From contig CABUDQ010000003.1 of NCBI GenBank assembly GCA_902490365.1, forward strand, positions 10,124 to 74,123: DNA of 64,000 nucleotides, given 5' to 3'. Position 1 is the stretch's first letter. Each line of letters starts with the position of its first letter. Below the pieces are notes generated by a model, which was not told where the DNA came from, searched no databases, and was given only the letters and a program-made list of their open reading frames with translations. This document shows positions 57,126 through 64,000 of this stretch, piece by piece. The position numbers and the translations under genes were made by a program. This DNA is from an uncultured Collinsella sp. (GTDB lineage Bacteria > Actinomycetota > Coriobacteriia > Coriobacteriales > Coriobacteriaceae).

Positions 57126-59072
57126 CTAGAACGTTCCGCCGCCGCCTCCGCCGACGCCGCCACCGCCGCCACCGGAAAAGCCGCCGCCGCTGCCGCCGCT
57201 CGAACTATCGGAACTCGAAGCCAGCTCGCGGATGGTCTCGTGGTACACATCGTTGAACGAATCGAGCGGGGACTCGTTGCCGTAGTGATGGTAATACCAC
57301 CAGTAGCAGGGGTAGTTGTCGTAGAAATCGTCGCTGTTGCGCAGGTCCGCAGGCACGGCCTCGGCCAGCTGTCGCAGCACTTCTTTCGAAACGCCCAGGG
57401 CAACGCCCATCACCAGCAGTTTGTTCCACAAGATCAGGTCGCTGGGAATGGCCTCCTTCAGGCGCGTAAAGTCCTCAAGCCAATGCTTGAGCGCTTTACA
57501 GCGAGCCGCCACCTCGGCGCCCTCCGGCGTGTAACGGCGGAAGGTGCAGCTCAGGACAAAGCCCACGATCGTGACGGGGATCGAAATCACAGCGGCACCG
57601 ACGTTGGCGTCCGCAAAGTCGGTATAGAACAGAGAGCCCAAAATGCCAAAGACAATGATGATGCCGAGAACCAGGCCGGCCACCATCACGATAGTGCCAT
57701 CCGATGCGATAAACTCGCGCTCCTCCAGCTTGCCCTTAACCGTGCTCTGATAGTCCTCGAGCTTGTCGCCAACAGATTCAGTACGCTCGCTGGCATACTC
57801 CTCCAGCTCGCTAAACGTGCGCGAACGGACGCCGTCTTTATCGGGCTTAACGCCAGCGAAGAAAACCTTGAGCACGTCGCGATCGATGCCGTCCTTCTTG
57901 GCGGCCTTCCAGGCCTCGTCGGTCACTGTGATGCGATACGTCTGCTCCTCTTTTTCGCGACGGAGCAGACCCTTCTTCTTGGTCTCGGTCGCTTCTTCTA
58001 GCTTGATCACGCGGTCGTCGGTCAGCTTCATCAGTGTGGCGATATATGCCTGATCGGGCACGCCGTTCCAGCTCATAAGAGCTGCAAGCACCGCGGGATG
58101 GTCGGCGGAGGGCACATCGCGGAAGTACTCGTCCTGGAAGAGCGGCTTGGGCTTGGGCCTGCGCAGCTTGAGCATCACGATCACACCGGCATAGGCAACC
58201 GCCACGACAACACACGCCACGGCGATCGCACCGGCAACCGCACGCGCGTGCTCACGGCGGGCGTTAGCTTCGTCGGCCCATTCCTTCTCTTCGCTCAGGA
58301 TCGTTGACATGCGATCTTCGCCCGAAGCGGCAAGCTGCGGCACCCAGTCGCTAGGGAAGGCGATGCGTGCCTCGGCGAATTCGCCCTGGTGCACGCAGGG
58401 AATGGTATAGGTGACCATGGGCTCGTCCTCATCGAGCGACACGTCGCCCGTCAGCGGACCATGGCCCCATGCGCGGAAGTTATCGCCCTTGACGGCCGCC
58501 GTCCCGGCAGCGGCATTCGCGAAGCACACTTCCATCTCGACGTCATCGGAATCCGCAGACCAGCCGTCACCCACGAACTTCCAGTAGAGCTCGGCGGTAT
58601 CGGCCCAGTTCATAACCGCACCGGTCATGGTGTAGCTCACGTAGTAGATTGCGCTGTCGCCGCTCTCGTGAGGGCTGAACACCTTAATCCTTACGCCGTC
58701 ACCGGTCTGCTCGACCGTGTAGACGCCAGAGTCGCCCTTGTTCGCGCTATCGACTTTGTTAAACGCGGTGTCCTCTTCCTCGACACTCAGCACGTCAACG
58801 CCCGCCGTGCCGCCCTGCTGGTTGGTGCCCGTATTGATCTCCCAAAACACGCCGTTGATGTCGTCGTCGAAATCAAACTGGCGTCCCTCGACAACGGTCA
58901 GCGATCCATCGGCCTCGACCGTGGCACTGATGTAGGTTTGGGTCATGGAATACCCGTCGGCACCCGCAACGGCGGGCAACAGCAGCAGCGCGCACGCGAC
59001 GAGCGCGCAAATGGAAGCAAATCGCGCAAACGGGCAGCGCTGCCGACAGGTCTTGGCAACGGGGGCGTTCAT
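57126..59072 (-). CDS. DUF2207 membrane protein
   Basis: A 648-residue protein. A signal-like segment (FASICALVACALLLLPAVAGADG) is followed by an extracellular beta domain (SMTQTYISATVEADGSLTVVEGRQFDF), a membrane span near 280-300, a cytoplasmic domain (YFRDVPSADHPAVLAALMSWNGVPDQAYIATLMKL), then two more spans and a Ser/Gly-rich tail ending GGGGGGVGGGGGGTF. This layout and the Gly tail are typical of DUF2207 proteins, whose role is unknown. The ATG at 59072 follows GGAT. Confidence 0.88.
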   Translation of the reverse strand: MNAPVAKTCRQRCPFARFASICALVACALLLLPAVAGADGYSMTQTYISATVEADGSLTVVEGRQFDFDDDINGVFWEINTGTNQQGGTAGVDVLSVEEEDTAFNKVDSANKGDSGVYTVEQTGDGVRIKVFSPHESGDSAIYYVSYTMTGAVMNWADTAELYWKFVGDGWSADSDDVEMEVCFANAAAGTAAVKGDNFRAWGHGPLTGDVSLDEDEPMVTYTIPCVHQGEFAEARIAFPSDWVPQLAASGEDRMSTILSEEKEWADEANARREHARAVAGAIAVACVVVAVAYAGVIVMLKLRRPKPKPLFQDEYFRDVPSADHPAVLAALMSWNGVPDQAYIATLMKLTDDRVIKLEEATETKKKGLLRREKEEQTYRITVTDEAWKAAKKDGIDRDVLKVFFAGVKPDKDGVRSRTFSELEEYASERTESVGDKLEDYQSTVKGKLEEREFIASDGTIVMVAGLVLGIIIVFGILGSLFYTDFADANVGAAVISIPVTIVGFVLSCTFRRYTPEGAEVAARCKALKHWLEDFTRLKEAIPSDLILWNKLLVMGVALGVSKEVLRQLAEAVPADLRNSDDFYDNYPCYWWYYHHYGNESPLDSFNDVYHETIRELASSSDSSSGGSGGGFSGGGGGGVGGGGGGTF

Positions 59073-59586
59073 AGGCACATCCTTTGTCTGTGATACCAGT
59101 AGCGTCATTGTCCCACGTTTGCGGGTTCATGTGACGAACATCTAGGTCAGCGGAGTATTAAACGGGACGAAAGTCACGCCCGCGACCGGCACCTGGGGAC
59201 GTTCCTTATCTGCCGGCAATCTGGGACACTCCTTGGCATAGCCCGCTCCGGCATAGATACCACTTCATAGCTCCGTCACAGGTGTAGCGGCTTTGTGTGG
59301 GCGCGGCGTGAGCCGATTAAGCCGGCGAGCGAGGGGCATAAAGCAGTTGAGCGAAAACGGTTTGCCCCTTTGCCGTTCGCTTGAGGATCATGTCCCCCTT
59401 TTCCGCGGAAACCCCGGCAGTTGCGAAGAGCTGCCGGGGCTTCTGTCGTTTGAGGGGTTGAAGGGGCTGAGCTTGGGGCGGTAATCGAGGTGTTGAGTCG
59501 GTGCCCGCCGCGCACAACACGCAGCCTCGGCAACTCGCGAGCATCGACGACGCCCCCTCACCTCACCCCGCGCTATACTCGTCCGC
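59073..59586. other. Gene-free region between the DUF2207 and gluQ genes
   Basis: 514 bases. At 59191-59232 there is a degenerate relative of the 32727-32784 palindrome (GGGGACGTTCC, CTGCCGGCA, GGGACACTCC). At about 59351-59382 GCGAAAACGG pairs with CCGTTCGC around TTTGCCCCTTTG. At 59412-59439 CCCCGGCAG pairs with CTGCCGGGG and is followed by CTTCTG, a weak terminator shape. No convincing gene or known RNA is recognised. Confidence 0.5.
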
Positions 59587-60588
59587 ATGGATATCAACGC
59601 ATGCAACATAGCAACACACGCCGCGGGCGCACCAGCAGCGGCCGCTCCCGCGCCCGTCGTGGGCCGCTTTGCCCCGTCGCCCTCGGGCCGCATGCATCTG
59701 GGCAACGTGTTCAGCTGCCTGTGCGCGTGGCTTTCGGCCCGCAGCCAGGGCGGCAGCATCGTGTTGCGCATCGAGGACCTGGACGATCGCTGCAAGCGCC
59801 CGGAACTTGCCGCCCAATTGATTGACGACCTAGCCTGGCTGGGGCTTGAGTGGGACGAAGGCCCCTACTGCCAGCACGATCGCCTGGACTTGTACGAGGA
59901 CGCCCTGCACCAGCTGCAAGACGCCGGCCTCACCTATCCCTGCTTTTGCACGCGCGCCGAGCTCCACACCGCAAGCGCGCCGCACGCCAGCGACGGCACG
60001 CCCATCTACCGCGGCGCCTGCCGAGGCCTTTCTGCCGAGGAGGTTACCCGCCGCAGCGCCCTGCGCGCTCCCGCCACGCGCCTGCGTGTGCCCGCCGTCG
60101 ACGACCTCGCCGGCGACGTGATCGAATTCGTTGACCGCACGTACGGAGCCCAATGCGAGGCACTCGCCACCGAGTGCGGCGACTTTTTGGTGCGCCGCAG
60201 CGACGGCGTGTTTGCCTATCAGCTGGCCGTGGTGGTCGACGACGCTGCCATGGGCGTCACCGAGATCGTACGCGGATGCGACCTGCTTGGTTCCACGCCG
60301 CGCCAGATCTATCTGCAACATCTGCTGGGACTGCCCACACCGCGCTACGCGCACATCCCGCTGCTCATGTCGCCGGACGGCCGCCGCCTTTCCAAGCGCG
60401 ATCGCGATCTGGACCTGGGCGAGCTCCGCACCCGCTTTGGCACACCCGAGGCACTGTTGGGATGGCTCGCCGGGCAAACAGGCATCGCGCCGGACACCAC
60501 GCCGCGTACCGCCGAGCAGCTGGTCGAGCACTTTAGCTGGGACGTCATCCGCGCGCACCGCGAGAACATCACCGTAATGGCCGAGTAG
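59587..60588 (+). CDS. gluQ: Glutamyl-Q tRNA(Asp) synthetase
   Basis: A 333-residue truncated glutamyl-tRNA synthetase paralogue. GRFAPSPSGRMHLGNVFS carries the HIGH-like motif, the zinc ligands are C119, C121, Y141 and C145 (PCFCTR ... IYRGAC), and RRLSKRDRDLDL is the KMSKS-like loop. The anticodon-binding domain is absent, which identifies GluQ-RS. It attaches glutamate to queuosine in tRNA-Asp. The N-terminus has a 24-residue Ala-rich extension. No ribosome site is obvious before the ATG, so a start further in cannot be excluded. Confidence 0.9.
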   Translation: MDINACNIATHAAGAPAAAAPAPVVGRFAPSPSGRMHLGNVFSCLCAWLSARSQGGSIVLRIEDLDDRCKRPELAAQLIDDLAWLGLEWDEGPYCQHDRLDLYEDALHQLQDAGLTYPCFCTRAELHTASAPHASDGTPIYRGACRGLSAEEVTRRSALRAPATRLRVPAVDDLAGDVIEFVDRTYGAQCEALATECGDFLVRRSDGVFAYQLAVVVDDAAMGVTEIVRGCDLLGSTPRQIYLQHLLGLPTPRYAHIPLLMSPDGRRLSKRDRDLDLGELRTRFGTPEALLGWLAGQTGIAPDTTPRTAEQLVEHFSWDVIRAHRENITVMAE

Positions 60589-60612
60589 TCAAACGCCCTG
60601 CCCCCTTCACTA

Positions 60613-60623
60613 CCCCCCCCCCC
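60613..60623. repeat. Run of 11 C residues
   Basis: An uninterrupted C11 tract lies between gluQ and the toxin-antitoxin promoter (-35 at 60646). Homopolymers of this length are prone to slippage. Confidence 0.9.
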
Positions 60624-60645
60624 GACGAGTGCGTAATTCTGTATC

Positions 60646-60674
60646 TTGTTATGTACGGAATAGTTCCGTACAAT
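60646..60674 (+). promoter_or_regulatory. Promoter and operator of the DUF1778/GNAT operon
   Basis: TTGTTA (60646-60651), 17 bases, then TACAAT (60669-60674) form a good sigma70 promoter. A perfect palindrome, GTACGGAA-TAG-TTCCGTAC (60653-60671), lies between and overlaps the -10, as expected for autorepression by the antitoxin. Confidence 0.8.
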
Positions 60675-60694
60675 GATGCAAAGGAGGTTTTACC

Positions 60695-60961
60695 ATGCCA
60701 ACGATTGAGAAACAGCGCCGTATGGATCTAAGGCTGACCGAGCGTCAACGCCTTACTTACGAGCGCGCCGCGGCCTTGCGCGGGCAAACTCTCACCCAAT
60801 GGGCCACGGCTCACCTCGACGAGAGCTCCGCACGTGACATCGCCGAGGCGTCAACAACCTATCTTTCTCCTGATGGTTTTGATGCATTTTGCGAAATGCT
60901 CGACTCACCCATGCCCCAAGCCGCAAAAGCGCTGCTCGACCGTAAAGCGATTTGGGAATGA
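60695..60961 (+). CDS. DUF1778 (TacA-like) antitoxin
   Basis: An 88-residue ribbon-helix-helix antitoxin. EKQRRMDLRLTERQRLTYERAAALRGQTLTQWATAHL is the DUF1778 DNA-binding part; the C-terminal FDAFCEMLDSPMPQAAKALLDRK is the toxin-neutralising segment. AAAGGAGG precedes the ATG. Its stop overlaps the toxin start (ATGA). It should repress the palindromic operator at 60653-60671. Confidence 0.92.
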   Translation: MPTIEKQRRMDLRLTERQRLTYERAAALRGQTLTQWATAHLDESSARDIAEASTTYLSPDGFDAFCEMLDSPMPQAAKALLDRKAIWE

Positions 60962-61431
60962 GCACGTTTACCAAGCCCGTTCAACTCCCCGTTGGTCAAG
61001 GCATCGAGGCTTTCCACTGCGGTAATACCCTTGTAGACGGATGGGCTAAAAACAGATCAGCCTCGGCGCGAAGAAGAGGGTCGGCGGTTATATACGCATC
61101 GTATTACGACGGCGCAGTCGCCGGGTTCTATACGCTATGTACGCACTCCGTAGCTCGCGAAAATGTTGACGGAGGATGGTTCGTTCGGAACTCCCCCTCC
61201 CAAGTTCCCGCAGTGTTGCTTGGAATGATGGGGGTTGATGAGAAATTCAAGGGGCTTGGTCTGGGAGCATCGTTGCTCAAAGATGCCATCGAAAACGCCT
61301 TAAAAATTTCTGCCCTAGCGGGAGCGCGAGCTTTGGTTGTCGATCCAGTAGATGATGAGGCGGCAGCGTTCTATGCGCATTTCGGCTTTGCAGCCCTACC
61401 CGGCACCAACCGAATGGCGTTGAAACTCTAG
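60958..61431 (+). CDS. GNAT toxin (TacT/AtaT-like)
   Basis: A 157-residue acetyltransferase toxin. FHCGNTLVDGWAKNRSASARRRGSAVIYASYYDGAVAGFYTL and the acetyl-CoA loop VDEKFKGLGLGASLLKDAI are typical; the end AAAFYAHFGFAALPGTNRMALKL matches the family. Such toxins acetylate aminoacyl-tRNA and stop translation. It overlaps the antitoxin by four bases, so translation is coupled. The pair is lower in GC than its neighbours and probably acquired. Confidence 0.92.
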   Translation: MSTFTKPVQLPVGQGIEAFHCGNTLVDGWAKNRSASARRRGSAVIYASYYDGAVAGFYTLCTHSVARENVDGGWFVRNSPSQVPAVLLGMMGVDEKFKGLGLGASLLKDAIENALKISALAGARALVVDPVDDEAAAFYAHFGFAALPGTNRMALKL

Positions 61432-61470
61432 ACCGCCAGCAGCATCTCCTCCAGCTCCCAGTATGTCTTA

Positions 61471-61514
61471 AGTTACCCTACAGATAATGACTATTGCCAA
61501 AATGTAGGGTAACT
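61471..61514. repeat. 12-bp palindrome after the toxin gene
   Basis: AGTTACCCTACA (61471-61482) pairs exactly with TGTAGGGTAACT (61503-61514) around a 20-base loop. There is no T-run. It lies between the converging toxin and metallophosphoesterase genes. Confidence 0.75.
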
Positions 61515-61552
61515 ACCCAAGGCATCATACGAAGAGCTCGCTATGCCTGCCC

Positions 61553-62278
61553 CTACGCAACGTCCCAGGGCTGGAGCTCGCCGCCCAGGCGAACGATGCA
61601 GTCGTAGAGCACGGTGTGGCGCTCGGCCGGGTTGGCATCCCGATGAAAATGCCCGTAGTACCAGCGCTTGTAGTCCAAGCGATCTTCCAGCTCGTCGAAA
61701 AATGCCGTAAGCCGATCGACAGCTGGATAATTCCAGCCAGGTGCCGGATAGAGCGTGGGCGAGAGCATGCGCGTGGAGCAGGTGTGGGTGATCACGTAGT
61801 CGACCTTCCAGCCCACGCTATCGAGCTTTGCCCGTGCCTCCTCAAAGTTGCGCTCGCCCGGCAGCTCCTGCGGCCACCAGCTGGAATACGGGATGCGGTA
61901 TTCCTTGTCCACACTCGTGGCGCCGCCCATGGTAAAGATCGTCGACCCACCGAGCTCAAAAACCTCGCCGCGCGTCAGGCGCCGTATAGGCGAGGTGTCC
62001 GACAGGCGTTGCGTCAGTCCACCGTGCCACAACTCCAGGGGGCGCTCCGCCCAATGGTCGTAGCGTTCGTGGTTGCCGTCGACGAACAGCACGGTATAGG
62101 GGCGCGACTCCAGCCAGGCGATATCGGCGCATTCCTCGGCAGAAAAATCCCACGGAAAGCCAAAGTCTCCCGCGATAATCAGATAGTCGTCGCTCGTCAG
62201 ACTATCCCCAAGCTCCCAGTCGCGGAGCTTTTGCATGTCGATGCCACCGTGGACATCACCCGTCACATAAACCGTCAT
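61553..62278 (-). CDS. Calcineurin-like metallophosphoesterase (third of three)
   Basis: A 241-residue phosphoesterase. Metal motifs in order are VTGDVHGG, IIAGDFGFPWDF, FVDGNHERYDHW, VITHTCS and WYYGHFHRD, all intact. It resembles the protein at 62923-63678 throughout. The start overlaps the stop of the preceding phosphoesterase (ATGA), so the genes are translated together. Substrate unknown; small family members act on cyclic nucleotides, protein phosphates or nucleic acid ends. Confidence 0.88.
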   Translation of the reverse strand: MTVYVTGDVHGGIDMQKLRDWELGDSLTSDDYLIIAGDFGFPWDFSAEECADIAWLESRPYTVLFVDGNHERYDHWAERPLELWHGGLTQRLSDTSPIRRLTRGEVFELGGSTIFTMGGATSVDKEYRIPYSSWWPQELPGERNFEEARAKLDSVGWKVDYVITHTCSTRMLSPTLYPAPGWNYPAVDRLTAFFDELEDRLDYKRWYYGHFHRDANPAERHTVLYDCIVRLGGELQPWDVA

Positions 62279-62913
62279 CGGATCACCACTTCCCTCTTAT
62301 AGGCTTCGAGATCGTGCTCGATCTGCTCGTCGCCCGTGGCGTTGACCCACCACGGCCATTTAACGCAACACGCCGGCTCGTCGACCTGCGCAAACCACGA
62401 CTTGAGCTCCTCCAGGCTCACCGGGGCGTAGCCGTTGGCGTCCACGCCCACGTCATAGCGCAGCAGCCCCTGCCTAAGGTTGAACGTGTTGTACGCGCCG
62501 CCGCAGCTGTGGATATGTCCGTGAAGATGCCAGCCGCCGTGCGACATGCCTTGCCAGTCGACCATGGGATAGTGGCTCAGCACGATTTTTTGGCGGTCGA
62601 TCTTGAGCACACAAATGGGCGGCTCGACGATAAAAGCATCCGCCACCGCAGGCTGCGTCCAGTCTTTGTCGTGGTTGCCAGGCAGCAGATGGACGTGCTT
62701 GCATGCAATGCTCTTACGCAGCTCGTAGGCGTCTTGCACCGTCATCTTAAAGCTGAAGTCACCCAAAATGTAAAGCTCGTCATCCGCAGCGACCTTGCTA
62801 TTAATGCTAGCGACCATGGCGTCGTTCATCTGCCCAACAGTCGACCAAGGCCTGTCGGCGAGCCGCAGCATGTTCTCGTGCCCAAAGTGGGTATCGCTGG
62901 TAAACCAGATCAT
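62275..62913 (-). CDS. Calcineurin-like metallophosphoesterase (second of three)
   Basis: A 212-residue phosphoesterase of a different subgroup: MIWFTSDTHFGHENMLRLADRPW, LYILGDFSFKMTVQDAYEL, HLLPGNHDKDW, VLSHYPMVDW and WHLHGHIHSCGGAYNTFNL. This is the DHFGH/GNHD/HGHxH pattern of small YfcE-unrelated phosphoesterases. AGGAGGTCCCC precedes the ATG, right after the first gene's stop. It sits between two proteins of the other subgroup. Confidence 0.88.
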   Translation of the reverse strand: MIWFTSDTHFGHENMLRLADRPWSTVGQMNDAMVASINSKVAADDELYILGDFSFKMTVQDAYELRKSIACKHVHLLPGNHDKDWTQPAVADAFIVEPPICVLKIDRQKIVLSHYPMVDWQGMSHGGWHLHGHIHSCGGAYNTFNLRQGLLRYDVGVDANGYAPVSLEELKSWFAQVDEPACCVKWPWWVNATGDEQIEHDLEAYKREVVIR

Positions 62914-62922
62914 GGGGACCTC

Positions 62923-63678
62923 CTAACGCTCTTGCTCAAAATAGTCACTCGCCGTCTCATCCTGCCCATCGGCACATCGCGCTTCGATCGGCACGATATC
63001 TTGGTAGATAAGACGATGCTTGTCATCGCGCCATTCATCGTCATGGTAATGGCCAAAGAACCAGGTGCGGTAGTCGAGCCGCCCGTCGAGCTCGCCCAAA
63101 AAGGCCTGCAGCGAATCGTCGTAGAACTCGCGATTGCACTCCATGCACAGCTCGTCAGCCAAATCGACCGGCGCCTCGTGCGTCACAACATAGTCGACCT
63201 TCCAGCCCGCGCGATCGAGCGAGGCGCGACAGTGTTTGATCTCGCGCTCACTCGGCATCTCCTCGGGCCACCACGTCTTTCCCTCCTGACGCCACTGTTT
63301 GTCATGGCTCGCGGCGCCACCCATGGCGAGCACCGTGGTCCCCGTGATGTCGAACACCTCGCCGCGCATCAGGTGCAGCACGTGCGGGCGAACCTCGTGA
63401 ACGAGGCCCCCGTTCCACTCACGCATTGGCAGCCCCGCCAGCAGATGATGGTTCTCGTGATTGCCGTCGACAAAACACGTGGTCCAGGGCTTGGACTCAA
63501 ACCAGTCGAGCCAGTATTTGTCGGTGTTCGAGCCGCTCCATATAAAGCCAAAGTCGCCGGCAACGATGACAACGTCATCGCGCGTCAGCGTTCGACCCAA
63601 TGGCCAAACGCGCGACGAGAAGCGACTCGCCCCATACTCGGCAACACCGTGAACGTCTCCGGTAACGAAAATAGACAT
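62923..63678 (-). CDS. Calcineurin-like metallophosphoesterase (first of three)
   Basis: A 251-residue phosphoesterase starting MSIFVTGDVHGVAEYG. Further motifs are IVAGDFGFIWSG, FVDGNHENHHLL, VVTHEAP and WFFGHYHDDEW. It is a paralogue of the protein at 61553-62278, sharing the TRGEVF/MRGEVF ... GG(A)TS/AAS and SWWPQE/TWWPEE segments. The ATG at 63678 has GGAGG nine bases upstream; a TTG one codon earlier is unlikely. First gene of the three-gene run. Confidence 0.88.
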   Translation of the reverse strand: MSIFVTGDVHGVAEYGASRFSSRVWPLGRTLTRDDVVIVAGDFGFIWSGSNTDKYWLDWFESKPWTTCFVDGNHENHHLLAGLPMREWNGGLVHEVRPHVLHLMRGEVFDITGTTVLAMGGAASHDKQWRQEGKTWWPEEMPSEREIKHCRASLDRAGWKVDYVVTHEAPVDLADELCMECNREFYDDSLQAFLGELDGRLDYRTWFFGHYHDDEWRDDKHRLIYQDIVPIEARCADGQDETASDYFEQER

Positions 63679-63806
63679 CAAACAACACCTCCGTGCTGTG
63701 CGACTCTGGACAAATCAATGGAAGAAATTGCAGGCCGGGCCGGCATCTGTATCCCTTAGGGCTTACCCTTCGTTCTTCCATCCAAACGGATCAAACACCC
63801 AAAAAA

Positions 63807-64000
63807 CTAGATCGAGCACACTGTTGGCGGGCAACATGCTGAACAGGGGATCTTTCCTCGCTTGAGCGCGGTCGCCAAAGGCACGCTTGTTCTGATGGCG
63901 TTTTGAGGAAGGTTTTTGCATCCAGCAGAGCGGTGATAAATCTTGCCGTTCTTAGTGACGATTACCTTGATTTTTGAGGTATCCACGCTGCGGGGCTCGA
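63807..64000 (-). CDS. 3' end of a gene with a Cys-rich Ada/nuclease-tail-like domain (partial)
   Basis: The last 63 codons of a minus-strand gene run off the window end. The protein reads VDTSKIKVIVTKNGKIYHRS, then AGCKNLPQN...KRGKIPCSACCPPTVCSI and TAG. The spacing of one Cys in a HxxAGCKNL-type loop and a later CSAC pair resembles the zinc-binding C-terminal domains found on some nucleases and DNA-repair proteins (HTPxCxxL ... PCxxCxP). Full identity needs the upstream sequence. Confidence 0.65.
   Translation of the reverse strand, partial: EPRSVDTSKIKVIVTKNGKIYHRSAGCKNLPQNAIRTSVPLATALKRGKIPCSACCPPTVCSI

Overview
The window is a GC-rich bacterial chromosome segment. I read it as an actinobacterium of the class Coriobacteriia, most like Collinsella. 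This rests on gene content and style: a mannose-family sugar PTS with yajC inside the operon, a long-form HPF, a RicT/PSP1-HolB-Tmk block, an aspartate aminotransferase of the MocR-like class, a BceS-type sensor kinase and many intergenic palindromes. No rRNA or other decisive marker is present, so genus is inference. One tRNA gene, tRNA-Thr(CGT), is present.

Positions 1-2600 are an accessory patch of visibly lower GC. It holds the tail of a 6-phospho-beta-glucosidase, three copies of a palindromic repeat, a DUF4143 ATPase with four 34-bp-spaced direct repeats upstream, and a Phd/ParE-type toxin-antitoxin pair. Positions 2600-16100 are an amino-sugar locus: a DeoR regulator, galactose mutarotase, a stray PTS IIB with a Tyr in place of the active-site His, YhcH, LacC, LacX, a GlcNAc/GalNAc-6-P deacetylase, AgaS, a GntR regulator and PTS IID-IIC-IIB-YajC-IIA. 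Together these would import GalNAc (or a related sugar), deacetylate it, deaminate and isomerise it to tagatose-6-P and phosphorylate that. The aldolase is not in the window. Shared TGGTTACTACCA-like sites before agaS and before the PTS operon suggest one GntR regulon. A 3' relic of a second deacetylase gene lies between lacC and yhcH.

Positions 16600-25200 carry a DUF2975/XRE pair, a SurA-like membrane protein, NAD-isocitrate dehydrogenase, a HEAT-like protein, a dehydrogenase with a His/Cys-rich tail, DegV, HPF and an amino-acid-binding lipoprotein. Positions 25900-44000 are mostly minus-strand housekeeping: ComF, RicT, HolB, Tmk, an archaeal-looking topoisomerase I with four zinc ribbons, HypB, HypA, TatC, TatB, a STAS protein, aspartate aminotransferase, NhaA, Mn-pyrophosphatase and ROK glucokinase. 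Positions 44300-56700 carry a GntR regulator, ManA, PcrA, UppP, a universal stress protein, a BceS/BceR-like two-component pair, PurH and an acetyltransferase. The last part holds a DUF2207 membrane protein, GluQ-RS, a DUF1778/GNAT toxin-antitoxin pair, three adjacent metallophosphoesterases and the 3' end of a further gene.

The most striking non-coding theme is the number of long, near-perfect inverted repeats between genes. They include two copies of a 217-230 bp MITE-like element, a 126-bp element with perfect 28-bp arms, a 152-bp element with perfect 25-bp arms, the three palindromes near the ATPase, and a set of palindromes built around GGGAC/GTCCC. The ATPase with its iterons and flanking palindromes is the best candidate for an undescribed system.
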